Part shown: piece by piece, positions 23,191 to 34,994 of the stretch | How positions within the stretch are numbered: position 1 is the stretch's first letter | How the letters are laid out: every line of letters starts with the position of its first letter | Assembly: GCA_015680685.1 (NCBI GenBank) | Contig: MNCI01002706.1 | Coordinates: 393,977 to 457,976 of the forward strand | Length of the DNA: 64,000 bases | Direction of reading: 5' to 3' | Source of the DNA: Gnetum montanum | Lineage: Eukaryota > Streptophyta > Gnetopsida > Gnetales > Gnetaceae | Program-made: the position numbers and the translations under genes | The notes under the pieces: generated by a model | What the model saw: only the letters and a program-made list of their open reading frames with translations | Told to the model about the DNA's origin: nothing | The model's database searches: none

Positions 23191-25167
23191 GATAGCTAGT
23201 ACTAATGCTACCTTTGTTGGTGGACAACCTTGCTCCCTATTTTGGATTGCCTCCTACCACCTCAGTTGTGGGGGAGACGACCACCAATGCTAATCATTCA
23301 AAGCCCTCAGTTCCTTTTGTATTTTTGTTTTACACATTTTTTCATATTTACTTATTTTTTTTTACACCATCATTACCATTTTTAATCTTTCTTTGTTTGA
23401 ATTACATTCATTTGTCATATAATAAGTACTCATGATGGTGGATTGTAGTATAATAATGTTGATTGCTAATGTTTGGTTTTTACCTTTGATTTTCAATGTT
23501 GATATTAAGATATGGTTCTTTTGATAAAACAGGCAATGAGTCCATGTTGCCCATTCATCCATTCAACTCTGTGGTCTCCCTTGGTTTTGGAACTATACTA
23601 TCCCTTTTTCTAAATAAACTTATTAATGAATTGGTGGCTTGGTATTCTTCAAACCAAGGAAGGACTCAATGGTTGAAAAGGGTGTGACTTCAAGGGGATT
23701 CAATGCATGTGTGCTAGCTATTCTCTTGGGTACTTGGATGCTTTTCATGGGTTTTCTGCCATTCTGACATTGACCTACTCTTAGGAAGCTGAGTGAAAAA
23801 ATAAAATAATAATAAGTCTTTGCATGGTGTGGTTCTCATGCAAAAGAAAAAAAAAAAGAACTAGTGAGAATTCAAAGCACACCCCTTGGACATAATAAAG
23901 AAATATGGGCTACAAGCGTTGGTTATGGCACTGGAAAGACATGTTACCCATGCTTGAAGGTTCTCTCTAACTAAGGCCCTTTCTCTCTTCCTGCTTCTCT
24001 ATCTTTCTCTCCCTGGAATGGTGGTGACTCTTTGAGGGAGTATTCTTGTTGCCTCAAGAAAATGGATTGGTCAAGTGTATTGATGCGAGGTCATTGAATG
24101 TGGTTGATTTGAGTTCAGCTTTGGAATGAGTTCTACTCAGTTACCTTAACCATAAAATATACAAGGGACTTTACACAACCTTGCTCTTGGGATTCCATTC
24201 CATTTTCTACTCTCCATCTTTCTTGCCATTTTCCACCTCAGTACTGATTTTATGATTAGTCTATATTTTTGTTGATATATTTTTTTTCCTTGGTAAATTC
24301 TTGTGGGTAATTCTTTTAACCCTTGTTCCATGTGTCATTCCTAGAGCCTATGGACTCTTTTGTTTGAGGGTTTGTTAGGGCATAAAAGGCATGAGCCTAC
24401 TTTGGGAAGGACCCACTAACATTCTTTTATGGTGAAATTGTTAAATTATTTTCCTTAAACATTTCTTGCAATTAGCAATTTCTCATGTCATCCCCATCCA
24501 TGACATCCATTTTATTGGCATTGCCTTTGTCATTTTTCCCATCTTTCTTGTTCCCTATACTTTTCCACCCTATTGCCACTGAAGGTTCACTGTTAGTTGT
24601 GGGGGCCCTATGACAAAATTTTCCATTCTACTACTTGTTTCACCCCTATACCTTGGGTAGTTCTTAGTGATAAACCTCTAACCCAGTTTTTGCCATAACC
24701 ACAACACAGCCAATGTGCTTTATATCGAGACAAGGTATCAACTGCATTATGGCTTACCTATCCTTGCTCATTCGTGACTGTGTTGTGTGTGCATATGGCG
24801 ATTACATGAACAATGGACTAGGATAGGAGGAAGCACTTGGGATGGTCTAGAGCTAGAGTGTTTACGCCGGGAACAAGTTTGGTTGTGTGGCTATGGATAA
24901 ACAACGAAAGGTGCAATCACGACGTCAGCAGCAATGCACCTCATTTTCTTTTCTCTCTCTTCAAGCTATCAAATAAGAGTTTGGATGTCATCTATGTGCA
25001 ATGTTCACCACAAAGGGCGTGAACACCAATGTTGTAATATGTTTGTTGATCCGTTCACCAGGCACTTTGAGTTTGTTATTCCTTGTTGGTGTCAGTTCTC
25101 ATTCAGTCAATAATCCCATACCTTCCCAATATTTTCTAAGGAACTCAAGGATGAGTTTTCATTCAGT
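23191..25167 (+). other. 3' non-coding region of element 3
   Basis: About 2 kb without a supported gene, homologous by eye to the same region in elements 2, 4, 6, 8 and 9. PPT-like motifs AGTTGTGGGGG occur at 23264-23274 and 24595-24605 in addition to the terminal one. A TTTTGTTTTACAC-type stretch near 23320-23350 is the unexpanded form of the element 4 minisatellite. Confidence 0.72.
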
Positions 25168-25177
25168 TGTGGAGGTA
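25168..25177 (+). other. Polypurine tract of element 3
   Basis: TGTGGAGGTA immediately before the 3' LTR, a degenerate version of the family CATGGGGGTA. Confidence 0.75.
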
Positions 25178-25984
25178 TGATGAGCCACGATATCGGGTAC
25201 ATGATATCGGGGCCTTCCATGCGATATCGGGCATCTGATATCGGGGCTTGTCTTGTCGCCTATAAATAAGAGTGGGTGCACTTGGTTTGAGAGAAGATTA
25301 GTTAGACACTTACCTAAACTCTTGCCTTTTCTCCCTCTCAGAGCTAGAATTATTTCTGCGTGCCCAAAGTACGAGTCATAAAGTGAATGGATCCTCATTC
25401 GAGCATTGCGTACCTGAGCACACGTTGTGTACAATAATAAAGACAAACTTTGTGATACACCTTGCAACATCCAGAATAGATTAATTAATGTTAATTACAA
25501 TTATTTCATGCTTTCCTTAGATAATTAATGTTCTCTCTCTCACCCTATAACTCTTATAAGTAAGCACACTCACTACGATTACTTTGAGCATGTGTGTAAT
25601 GCTTGGTAACCTAGTAACAATTAGCGTTTGGTAATCCCAGCAGTGTTGCATTGGTTTAGGGTGTGTACAGCAAGTGAGAACGGATGCTAGTGTTAGGACT
25701 AGTGGAAGCATAGTTGAGTAGTTAAATTAAATTAGTTAGTTATATCTCTCCTCCCTTTGTAGCACTAGAACATGAAGACATAAAAAAATATATAAAAATC
25801 ATGTACCTCAAGTTTACTTAACCATACAATTATGCTATATAAGTAAGCTTGGGAAGACAATGATTGATCAACCCATCCTTGTTCCACAAAGGTGCATAAG
25901 CACTTAGTCCTTGGAATTCGACTGGATCATGCGTGGACACTCGTATTCATATGGTTGAGTGTAGGGATACCTCGCCACTCATCA
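25178..25984 (+). repeat. 3' LTR of element 3
   Basis: TGATGAGCC...CTCATCA with four GATATCGGG-type palindromic cores (25188-25242) upstream of TATAAATA at 25261-25268. Confidence 0.9.
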
Positions 25985-27340
25985 GCAATCCTAGATAGTT
26001 CCATTAGCAACAACACTATTATATAAGTGGAACTCCATTTGAATCGTATGAGCAATATCAATAATGGTAGCAACCACAATCATGGGTGCTACCACCACCA
26101 AGGTAGCAATACCCTTACAGAAAACTTAATCCATATGGGTATTATGTTCAACAACCCCTATCTCCACGTGACTCTTCTAGTCACATTTCTACTTTCCAAC
26201 ATTGCTACTACCCTCTTGAATATTATTGAACTCATTCTCCACATTCAAGAAGGGACACCACTTTTTATCTTTATCTTCCTTCTATTCCTGCACTTATTCC
26301 TCCACCCTCAACATAGCTACCAACTACTCCATCTATACAGGATGGACTTCCATCCCAACCGGAACAATGCAATACTACTAGGGCCATTAATCTACAATCG
26401 GTTCATCAACTAAGTGGTTTGAAAACTAGATCAGGGAAAAGACCTTTTTTCTGACCTAGCAGTTCACCTAAGCCCTCACATACACATGTGGTTGGCATCC
26501 CTGCTTCTCCATCTCTCTCTGCATCTAATTCCTTCAAGTCCCCTTCAAACTAAATGTTGAATAGAATCCATACTATTATGCTCATTCATGCCATATCTGA
26601 TTGGATTTGGGCTATGTATCTTCCCAGGAAATTAGTTGATCCTAGAAGTCCTCTTATCTATTTGTAGATTGTTGGGAATGAACTATGTAAAGCTCTTCTT
26701 GATTCAAGTTCTGATGTGAACTTGATTTATCATGAGATGTATACTTCCTAAAACCTACTACCCCTTAAGAAGAGCAATATTTGATTGGAATTGGCATACT
26801 AGTCCATTACTGTTCCATTGGGACTAAAGGAAGACATTATGATCATTGTCTGTGGGTGGTCTTATCCTACTGATTTCCTAGTAATCAAGGTTGAGAACTA
26901 CAAAGAGGACTTCCCAATCATCATGGGAAGGGCATGGCTAAGCACTATCGATGCAAGAATGGGCATCAAAGATCTTTCCTTAGAGATATCTAAGAAAAAT
27001 GCATTCGGAAAGATCAAAAAGAAGCAAGTTCCATGCATTACGTACAACGATACAGGGTTCAATTGCATGTAGAAACTCTAGTTCATGAAATGAGCATCTA
27101 TTTTTGCATGTAAGCAGTGTGCACCTATAGTAGATATTCAAAGGTGTCTGTACGCAACAACCAAAAAATAAGAGGACACCCAGTTATTGACTACTAATCT
27201 TAAAAGCAGCATAATGTGCATGTAGCCTACTAAGAGTCTGACATGCACTTATGTTGTAGGCATGGACAACTAGAGCAATTTCATCACCAACTCTCTAATA
27301 ATGCAAATGATGATACCTATTGAAAAGAGTTGGAAATTCC
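25985..27340 (+). pseudogene. gag tail and protease of element 2, second part
   Basis: Resumes element 2 coding after element 3: the Pro/Tyr/Gln Gag tail (about 26000-26400), then protease-like sequence with LLDSSSDVNLI near 26695-26720 (the Gly of Asp-Ser-Gly is lost). The block GLKEDIMIIVCGWSYPTDF...GDFPIIMGRAWLSTIDA-like is open at 26818-27072. Heavily interrupted. Confidence 0.8.
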
Positions 27341-28920
27341 TAAGAATTTTAAACGAGAGCCCCTTGAGTTAAAAACTCTACTTGTGGCATGAATTTGCAT
27401 TCTTGAAAAATGGGAAGCCAATAATAATCAATGCAAATCTTGCTCCAAAATAGAAATAGATGCTATTAAATGTGGTTGAAAAATGGTCAATAGCCTTTGC
27501 TTAGTCATACCCTAAACTCACATTGATTGATCTTAGGATATGCTAGCATCATATCTGCATTGACCTGGTCATGAAGCCATAGAGGCAATTGAATCCTTGA
27601 TTGAAGTAGATTGTCAAAGAGAAAATCAAACCACTCCTCAAGGTGGGGTTTATCTATCCCATTGCAGATAGTGAGTGGGTTAGTCCACTTGTGATTATGC
27701 CAAATAAAGGTGACAAGTGGTAAGTCTGCATTGATTTTCGGCTATTGAATATGGCAACATTCAAGGATCATTTTCCATTGTCATTCATTGATCAGGTGTT
27801 GAACATCATATCTAGGCATTGCTATTATAGTTTTTTGGATGGTTATAGTGGTTATAATCAAATCTAGATCGCGTTAGAGGGCCAAGCCAAAAAAAAACAT
27901 TCATGAGTCCCTAGGGGACCTTTGCATATTGCAAGATGCCTTTTGGTCTATGTAATGCTCCTACCACTTTTCAATGCCTAGTCTTAAACATCTTTCAACA
28001 GCAAATTGGTAGCGAAGTGGAAGTCTTTATGGATGACTTCTCTAGTTATGACACTACATTTGAGTTAGCCTTGGATTACCTTGAGTAAGTACTAAAAAGA
28101 TGTGTGGAAAAAAACTTGTGGCTCAATTGGCAAAAAATCCATCTCATGATCTAAGAAGGCATTGTATTGGGGCACAAAATCTCACAAGCATGAAGTGAGG
28201 TCAACCTTGAAAAGATAAGGGTTATCCAAGAAATCACTCACCAACCAGAAATTATTAAAGATGTTTAGTCATTCTTTGGACACACTGGCTACTACCAACG
28301 GTTCATAGAGAATTTCTCTAACATTACAAAATTGTTGGTTCAGTTAACAAAGAAATATGCTCCATTTGTCAGGACCAAGGAATGTGAAAAAGCATTCCAA
28401 TAGTTGAAGGAGAAAGTTGTAGAAACTCCAATTCTATAGGCACTTGACTAATTCAGACGCATCAAATTATGTGTTGGGAGCTATGCTTACATAATTGCAT
28501 GATAAGAAATGTCCATATTACATCCACTTCGCAAGCTAAAGCATTGTGGGTATGCAATTGAACTACACCACCATAGAAAAGGAATTAATGGTAGTGGTGT
28601 TTACTCTAGAAAAGTTCAGGAACTATGTGCTTGGATGTAAAGTGTTTGTGCACATGGACCACAGTGCCATTTGCTTCCTCATAAATAAGCCAATAGTGAG
28701 CCCCCATGTCATACGGTGGCTAATGATCTTACAGGAGTTTGATCTTACAATGATAAATTGGAGGGGAACTAAGAATGTGGTTGTTGATCACTTGTCTTGG
28801 TTGCGATGGAACAACAAAGAGGAGGAAGGCCCACTATTTGATCTATTTCCTGATGAACTCCTCTTTGCCAGGGGTATAACTAAACAATTGCCCATAAAGC
28901 CTAAATGGTATGATTAGATT
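27341..28920 (+). pseudogene. pol: Reverse transcriptase-RNase H of element 2
   Basis: RT motifs are scattered over frames: DSEWVSPLVIMP (about 27670), VCIDFRLLNMATFKDH, SFLDGYSGYNQI (27830-27865), catalytic FMDDF (about 28026-28040), FFGHTGYYQRFIENFS. The RNase H part is open from 28546 to 28917 (NYTTIEKELMVVVFTLEKFRNY, VHMDHSAICFL). Stops and frameshifts are more frequent than in element 3, consistent with greater age. Confidence 0.85.
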
Positions 28921-28989
28921 CTTACCTATCTTCTCACTTAAGAGATGCCACAAGGGTTGGAGCATAGAAAGAAACAACAATTTCTTCAC

Positions 28990-30115
28990 TAGGTGAAATA
29001 CTTCATAAAGATCAACAGACATCTCTACAAGGTGTGCGTCGATGGCTTGGTTTGCTGGTGTGTCCTTGATGCTGATCAACTACGCATTCTCCAAGACACT
29101 TATGAGGGTCCTTGTGTGGGCCACTATGTTGGGAGACACACAATCATTATAATCCTGATGGTAGGCTATTATTGGCTAACAGTTTTTAGGGATGCTCACC
29201 AAGTTGTGCACTCTTATGAATGTTGCCAATGAGATGATGGAATGACTGCTTGAATGAAGGGACCTTAGCAATGGATTTAACCACTAGAACCCTTTAACAT
29301 TTAGGGCATTGACTTCATGGGTCCCATCACATCCATGTCAAATAGAAAGGCGTACATCATAGTCGTTGTTGACTATTGTACGAAATGGGTAGAAATAACA
29401 GTTGTCACCAATAATACATCTTCTATTGCTATTCGGTTTGTAGAACATAATGGTGTGCCATGTGCATTAATTTTTGACAATGGAACCCACTTTACAAGCC
29501 CTATCTTTTGAAAGCTTATGCAACGCTTAGGGGTTGAACATAAACTAACAACACCCTACCACCCCCAAGCCAATGGTCAAGTTCAAGTTACAAATAAGGA
29601 AATCACAAAGATCCTAATGAGAACTATTAGTAAATATAGGAGAGACTAAAGCACACAACTCAAAAATGCCCTTTGGGCCTACCACTCAACATGGAAACTC
29701 CTTATAGGTTATTCTCCCTATGAGTTGATGTACAAAAAATTACCAACATTTCTTATTTAATTTGAGCTCTATACACTTTCAATAGCCTGTGACCTTGACC
29801 TTGACTTAAGTCTAGCACAAAAAGACAGATTAATGAATCTTAACTTGCTAGATGAAAATTAATTGGTGGCCCTGTCATCTATCGAGTTGTATAAGGCATT
29901 CAACAAAAAGTGCCATGACCTTAGAATTAGGAAAGTCAAATTTCAATTAAGAGATAAGGTCCTTTACTGGAACCCCATACATTTACCTCAACGAACTAAG
30001 TTTCAAACGTTGTGGGAAGGACCTTATATTATTTATGAAACTTTCTCTTCTAGGGCCATGTTAATCTACAAACCTGAGGGCCTAGACAAGAAACAATTGG
30101 TCAACACACAATAAG
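28990..30115 (+). pseudogene. pol: Integrase of element 2
   Basis: N-terminal zinc-binding region (YEGPCVGHYVGRHT...YECCQ, 29095-29232), core Asp in VVDYCTKWVEI (about 29365) and FDNGTHF (about 29474). The third catalytic position 36 residues on (29584-29586) is CAA, Gln in place of Glu. The C-terminal region 29863-30114 (KVKFQLRDKVLYWNP, LWEGPYIIYETF) is open. Several stops interrupt the rest. Confidence 0.86.
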
Positions 30116-32154
30116 TTAAACCTTTCCATGAGTCTAAGTAAGCTAGTGCAATAAATGCCTCATTGGATGGACAACCATGCTCAATCTTTTAGATCTCCTC
30201 CTCTCAACTTCGTTGTGGGGGAGATGGCCATCCATGCTAACTATATAAGTAGCTTCTCAATTTTTCATGTTTTTTTTACACATTTTTGTTTTACACTTAC
30301 TTTATCTTACACTTTTTTGTTTTTACATTATTAATTTTCTCCTATTTTTGTTTTACAACATTGTTAGTAAATTTTATTTTTCTTAAATATTTTACAATTA
30401 TTTGTATATTTTCCTCTATTTTAGATGTGATTTTCTTATTATGTTTTAATAATAATGTGCCTTATTGCCAACTGGGTATAGTGTGGTTTGTTTGATGTGG
30501 GTATGTGCTATCCAGTCATTTAATTGTTGGCGACCAGATTCTAGCTTTGAATTTTGTTACTGATAACTAGGACATGGTTTCTTTTTCATGAAATAGGTAG
30601 TGAGTTAACAACATCCATCCATCCACAAACTCTATGGTTTTCCTTGTTCTGGAAGTATTAGATTCCTTTTTCATTTATAAAACTTTAGCGAACTTGTGAC
30701 CTTGGTAGTTTTTAAACTTGGAAAGGATTTAAAGGTTTGAATAGGATGTGACTTCAAGAGGACTCAATACTCTTTGTGCCTTTTTGCTTACTTGGATGCA
30801 TGTATGTTTTTATAGATTTTTTACCATGTCGTGTTAATCAATAATAATAAGTTGAATACATCTGTGCATGGTGATATTCCCATATCACAAAAAAAGAAAA
30901 ATGATGAGAATTCAAAGCACACCCCTTAGACAAAATAAACAAGCTACAAGCATTGGTTATGTAATAGAAAGACATGTTACCCATGCCTGAAGGTCCCCTC
31001 TAACTAAGACCCTCTCTCATTTCCTGCTTCTCTTCTCTTCTTAAATAAGGAATAGTGGTTGTTCTGTGGGAGCACTCTTGTGTTTCAAGGGGATGGATTG
31101 GTCTTAGAGTGGTGATGGGAAGTCATTAAATATGGTTAGTTTTGGTCTGGACTAATGATAGATTTTATCAGGTCATTTAACCACAAAATTCACAAGGGAT
31201 GTCATGTGATCTTAATTAGGAACTCCATTCCACTTTCTCTCTCATCCATCTATGGTTTCCATGCCTCACCTCATTATTGGTGTTTATGTTCTTGTTCAAT
31301 TTCTTGGGTTGATGTGTTGAAATTCTTAGGTAGTTTCTTTCAAGTTTTCCTACATAACTTTCTATAGCCATTAATCATCCATGGGACCCACAGACTCCTT
31401 GGTTTGAGGTTATGCAAGGGTAATAAGGGCATGTGCCTGCTTTGGGGAGGACCCACTTGCATACCTTTTTTTTGGATTAGTTAAGTTCTTTATCCTTAGA
31501 CATTCTCATAATCAAATCCTTTTGCATGCTTCATCAAGGACATCTAATTGTATGCATCTTCACAATATTTTTCAATGAAATTCTCTTTTAATTGTTGTGA
31601 ATTCTTTAACCATCTTCAAGCATTTCATCACGTTTGAACTTTTTAGGATTTAATAATGGATTGCTTATCCATTTCACCCTACTTTTTAGTCTTCTTGCTA
31701 ACACAATTAAAGGAATTAATCCATCATAATCACAACCTAGCCAAGTGTAATTACCGATGAGATAAGGTACCTAAAAGCTACACATTACACATTACACACT
31801 AATTTGCAATCTTGTTGTGATTGCAGTGGAAAGTGTGGACTCAAAGCGGGATTGTCTTTACCAAAGGATAAGTAGCAAAACCATGTGAAAAGGATCCTTC
31901 ATGATCATTGAATCTTCTCCCTTGCTCTTCAGCTACCAGAGGAGTTGGATGTCAATTTTGTCTAGGGTGTTCAATTCTATTGTCATGAACATCCAATTTT
32001 GTAAAAGATTATAAATCCATACACTTGGGTACTTAGAGTCTATCTATTCTATTTAAGTTAGTTTGCATGTTAGTCAATAATCCCATACCTTCCTAATATT
32101 TTGTAAGGAACTTGTTCCTTCTCTTGTTCACTTGAGGATGAGTTTTCATTCAGT
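30116..32154 (+). other. 3' non-coding region of element 2
   Basis: About 2 kb without a supported gene. It shares long blocks by eye with 60180-62165 (element 9) and with the corresponding regions of the other copies, including the GCATGGTG...CAAAGCACACCCCTTAG block near 30860-30930. First PPT-like motif (TCGTTGTGGGGGAGATGG) near 30206-30223. Confidence 0.7.
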
Positions 32155-32164
32155 CATGGGGGTA
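32155..32164 (+). other. Polypurine tract of element 2
   Basis: CATGGGGGTA directly before the 3' LTR. Confidence 0.85.
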
Positions 32165-33015
32165 TGATGAACTATATTTGGCTTGGCTTCGATAACAGAG
32201 CCTTAATATCAAATACGCGATATCGGGTCCCATGAAGTGATGTCGGATATCCAATATCACGGGCTGTGTGTTAGCCTATAAATATAGCACTTGGGCACAT
32301 GGTTTCGATAAGTTTTTGTTAGAGCATAACAAAGCTCTTGTAATTTCTTTTTCCTAGAGTTAGAATATTTTCCAAAATGCCCGCAAGCAAGAGTCATTAA
32401 GTGTATGGATATTTATTCGAGCACTGTTGTACCCAAGCATGGTAGTGTGTGTGGCAATAAAGATGAGCTTTTTGATCAAACCTTCTATCTTAAATATTTT
32501 ATTCATACATTTAATGTTTTGTGCAATTTCATTTAATACTGCTAAGTAATCAAGCTAAAGTAAGCTAACTAGATTAAATAGCAGTTGATTAAGCACATAA
32601 GTACGATTTCTTTGAGCATGTGCATGATGCTTGGTCATCTCAGCAATGCTTAACGTTAGGTAATCCAGCAGTGGTATACGTGTTTAGGATGTGCATAGAA
32701 ATTGGGATTGGATACTTATGCTAGGGTAGTTAGTTATTAATTAGCAATTAGATTAGTTAAAGTGATTCATAAATTGAGTTTTAGCTTGTTGTTAATTGTA
32801 GATGAATAACATATAAAGTAATAAAAATCATGTGCCTACACTTAACCAAACAACTAAGCTCCATAAGTGTAGTTGGGAAGACAACGATCGTGATGATTAG
32901 ATTTCACATCTTGGAAGTAGTGTACGTGGAAACTAGATTTATGAAATTCAACTAGATTGCATGTGAATGCTTGTGATTCATATGGTTAGGCATAGGGGTT
33001 ACTCACCGCTCATCA
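32165..33015 (+). repeat. 3' LTR of element 2
   Basis: TGATGAACT...CTCATCA, TATAAATA at 32277-32284, preceded by decayed GATATC/AATATC palindromes. It shows the empty site of the solo LTR found in the 5' copy. Followed by TSD CTCAA. Confidence 0.9.
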
Positions 33016-33020
33016 CTCAA

Positions 33021-33530
33021 GTACTTACTCAAAATAATTTTTAAGAAGGTAAGTCTATAATTCTTCATAGATTGGATACATTTTATTTATTTAGTAGTTT
33101 TAATGGGCATATGCACTAGCTTAGTGTTGGTGACTGTTTGGGACCACCAATGTTGGGGGGCCTTTAGTCTTTTGACTTTGGGGTCATGAGATGCAAAGGT
33201 ATTCTTCAAATAAAGTTTAGGTGCTTATTAGTCTCTGGCAATACCAAGGCCCAGATACCTCTAAATACACTTAGTGGTTATGAAACGGACTAAACGTGAG
33301 TATGTGTTTGATATTGTGAATGTTGAAATGGGTTGGTTGTGTATGAAACTGTAATTGGCTATCATAAAAAAAGTTTGGTTAACTTGGTTAGATACTGTGA
33401 GTTGTTGAAGGTTCCTATTTTGTCAAATTACTTAGTCTATATAGTCCCTATAGTACATTAGTTGTAACAAATAAAATTTCACAAAAATGTTTGAGCACAA
33501 TTCTACCAATCTACTCCTAATTTCCCCTAG
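33021..33530. other. Unassigned DNA between elements 2 and 6
   Basis: About 0.5 kb of AT-rich sequence, continuous with 45983 onward before element 6 was inserted (TSD CCTAG at 33526-33530). No ORF, RNA gene or repeat recognised. Confidence 0.45.
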
Positions 33531-33823
33531 TGATGAGTGGTGAGGTATCCCTACACTTAACCATACGAATATGAGCATCCACTCATAGTTTGGTCGAATT
33601 CCAAGGACTAAGTGCCTATGTGCCTTTGTGGAACAAGAATGGGTTGATCAATCGTTGTCTTCCCAAGCTTACTTGTATGCCACGATTGTATGGTTAAGTA
33701 AACTTGAGGCATATGATTTTTATACTTTTTATGTGTTTTTATGTCCTGCTACTAATAAGGGAGGAGAGAGATAACTAAGTAACTAATTTAATTTGACTAC
33801 TTATTAACTAGGCTCTAACTAAT
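33531..33823 (-). repeat. 3' LTR of element 6, left piece
   Basis: TGATGAGTGGTGAGG on the plus strand. Breaks at 33823 where element 5 enters and resumes at 38186. Confidence 0.88.
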
Positions 33824-34548
33824 TGATGAGAATAGTTACTCTAATTATTAGAGTGGTTACTCTAGCAGTTATTCTAATTATTAGAGTGGTTACTCTAGTA
33901 GTTATTCTAATTATTAGAGAGGTTACTCTAGTGGTTACATTAGCAGTTATTCTAATTATTAGAGCGGTTACTCTAATTATTAGAGTAGTTGCTCCCAAGC
34001 CTATAAATACAGTGCTCAAGCGCACAATTGAGAAGGAAGTCTTTTAGTAATCAAGTATCGAAACTCTTGTAGTCTGTTTGAAAGTTAGAGTATTTTCCAA
34101 GTGCCCATAGCAGGAGGTCTAAGTGTGGACAAATCTTTATTCGAGCATTGTGTACATGAGCACACCTTGTGTACGGCAATAAAGATGAGCTCTTTGATTT
34201 ATCCTTGCAGCACTTGAGATTTGTTTTCTTATGCATTTTTTAATTTTATTTTCTTATGCATTTATTTTATTTTATTTTATTTATGCACTTTACATTTNTC
34301 ACTTAGTTACCTCTCTCCTTCCCTACTAGCGCAGGACATAAAAACATAACAACTATAAAAATCATATGCCTTAAGCTTACTTAACCATACAATCGTGACA
34401 TATAGGTAAGCTTGGGAAAATAATGATCAACCAACCCGTCCTTGTTCCACAAGGACACATAAGCACTTAGTCCTTGGAATTTGACTGGATCATGTGTGAA
34501 ACACTCGTATTCATATGGTTGAGTGTAGGGGTACCTTGTCACTCATCA
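33824..34548 (+). repeat. 5' LTR of element 5
   Basis: Its U3 carries a different palindrome from the other family A LTRs, while the sequence after TATAAATA (34002-34009) is standard. A single n at 34298 is an assembly join where about 230 bases present in the 3' LTR are missing. Confidence 0.88.
33839..33985. promoter_or_regulatory. U3 palindrome cluster YTCTAATTATTAGAG, five copies
   Basis: Copies at 33839-33853, 33872-33886, 33905-33919, 33950-33964 and 33971-33985, each with 6-7-base arms around a central base. They are separated by GTGGTTACTCTAGCAGTTA-like spacers, the first three at exactly 33-bp spacing. The cluster ends 16 bases before TATAAATA. Small ORFs on both strands here are repeat artefacts. 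A regulatory role is inferred. Confidence 0.7.
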
Positions 34549-34568
34549 TTGGCGCAGTTGCCAGGGAC
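34549..34568 (+). other. PBS of element 5 (tRNA-Asp type)
   Basis: TTGGCGCAGTTGCCAGGGAC, two mismatches to the family PBS, directly after the LTR. Confidence 0.8.
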
Positions 34569-34654
34569 TTAGTTGTTTGTGTGCTAACTAGAACATAGGA
34601 AATCATTCACATCATTGGAACGAACCCTTAGGATTGGTTGAGAAAATAATAAGC

Positions 34655-34994
34655 NNNNNNNNNNNNNNNNNNNNNNNNNNNNNNNNNNNNNNNNNNNNNN
34701 NNNNNNNNNNNNNNNNNNNNNNNNNNNNNNNNNNNNNNNNNNNNNNNNNNNNNNNNNNNNNNNNNNNNNNNNNNNNNNNNNNNNNNNNNNNNNNNNNNNN
34801 NNNNNNNNNNNNNNNNNNNNNNNNNNNNNNNNNNNNNNNNNNNNNNNNNNNNNNNNNNNNNNNNNNNNNNNNNNNNNNNNNNNNNNNNNNNNNNNNNNNN
34901 NNNNNNNNNNNNNNNNNNNNNNNNNNNNNNNNNNNNNNNNNNNNNNNNNNNNNNNNNNNNNNNNNNNNNNNNNNNNNNNNNNNNNNNNNNNNNN
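34655..34994. other. Assembly gap (340 n)
   Basis: Run of undetermined bases covering the expected gag start of element 5. Reading frames across it are meaningless. Confidence 0.99.

Larger units (their letters stand above)
8081..25984 (+). mobile_element. Element 3: family A LTR retrotransposon inside element 2 gag
   Basis: LTRs at 8081-8899 and 25178-25984. TSD GTAAT (8076-8080) against GCAAT (25985-25989), one transition apart. It carries a solo LTR (13937-14682) and element 4 (15736-22991); without them it is about 9.9 kb. It keeps gag, PR, RT, RNaseH and INT in the canonical Ty3 order, largely in one frame but with dozens of stops and a 1-nt deletion near 12620. Element 2 gag continues on both sides of it. 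Confidence 0.9.
4519..33015 (+). mobile_element. Element 2: family A LTR retrotransposon, host of a nested cluster
   Basis: Left LTR starts TGATGAATC at 4519 and right LTR ends CTCATCA at 33015, flanked by identical CTCAA duplications at 4514-4518 and 33016-33020. Subtracting the solo LTR 5099-5677, element 3 and their TSD copies leaves about 10.0 kb. Order: LTR, PBS, gag (split at 8080/25985), PR, RT, RNaseH, INT, about 2 kb non-coding, PPT, LTR. Every coding domain is broken by stops and frameshifts, so the copy is dead. It is the oldest member of this nest because it carries the others. Confidence 0.9.

Noticed and set aside
33819-34047. Ile/Val/Thr-rich ORFs
   Set aside because: Produced by the TCTAATTATTAGAG repeats of the element 5 U3; no start context or conservation.
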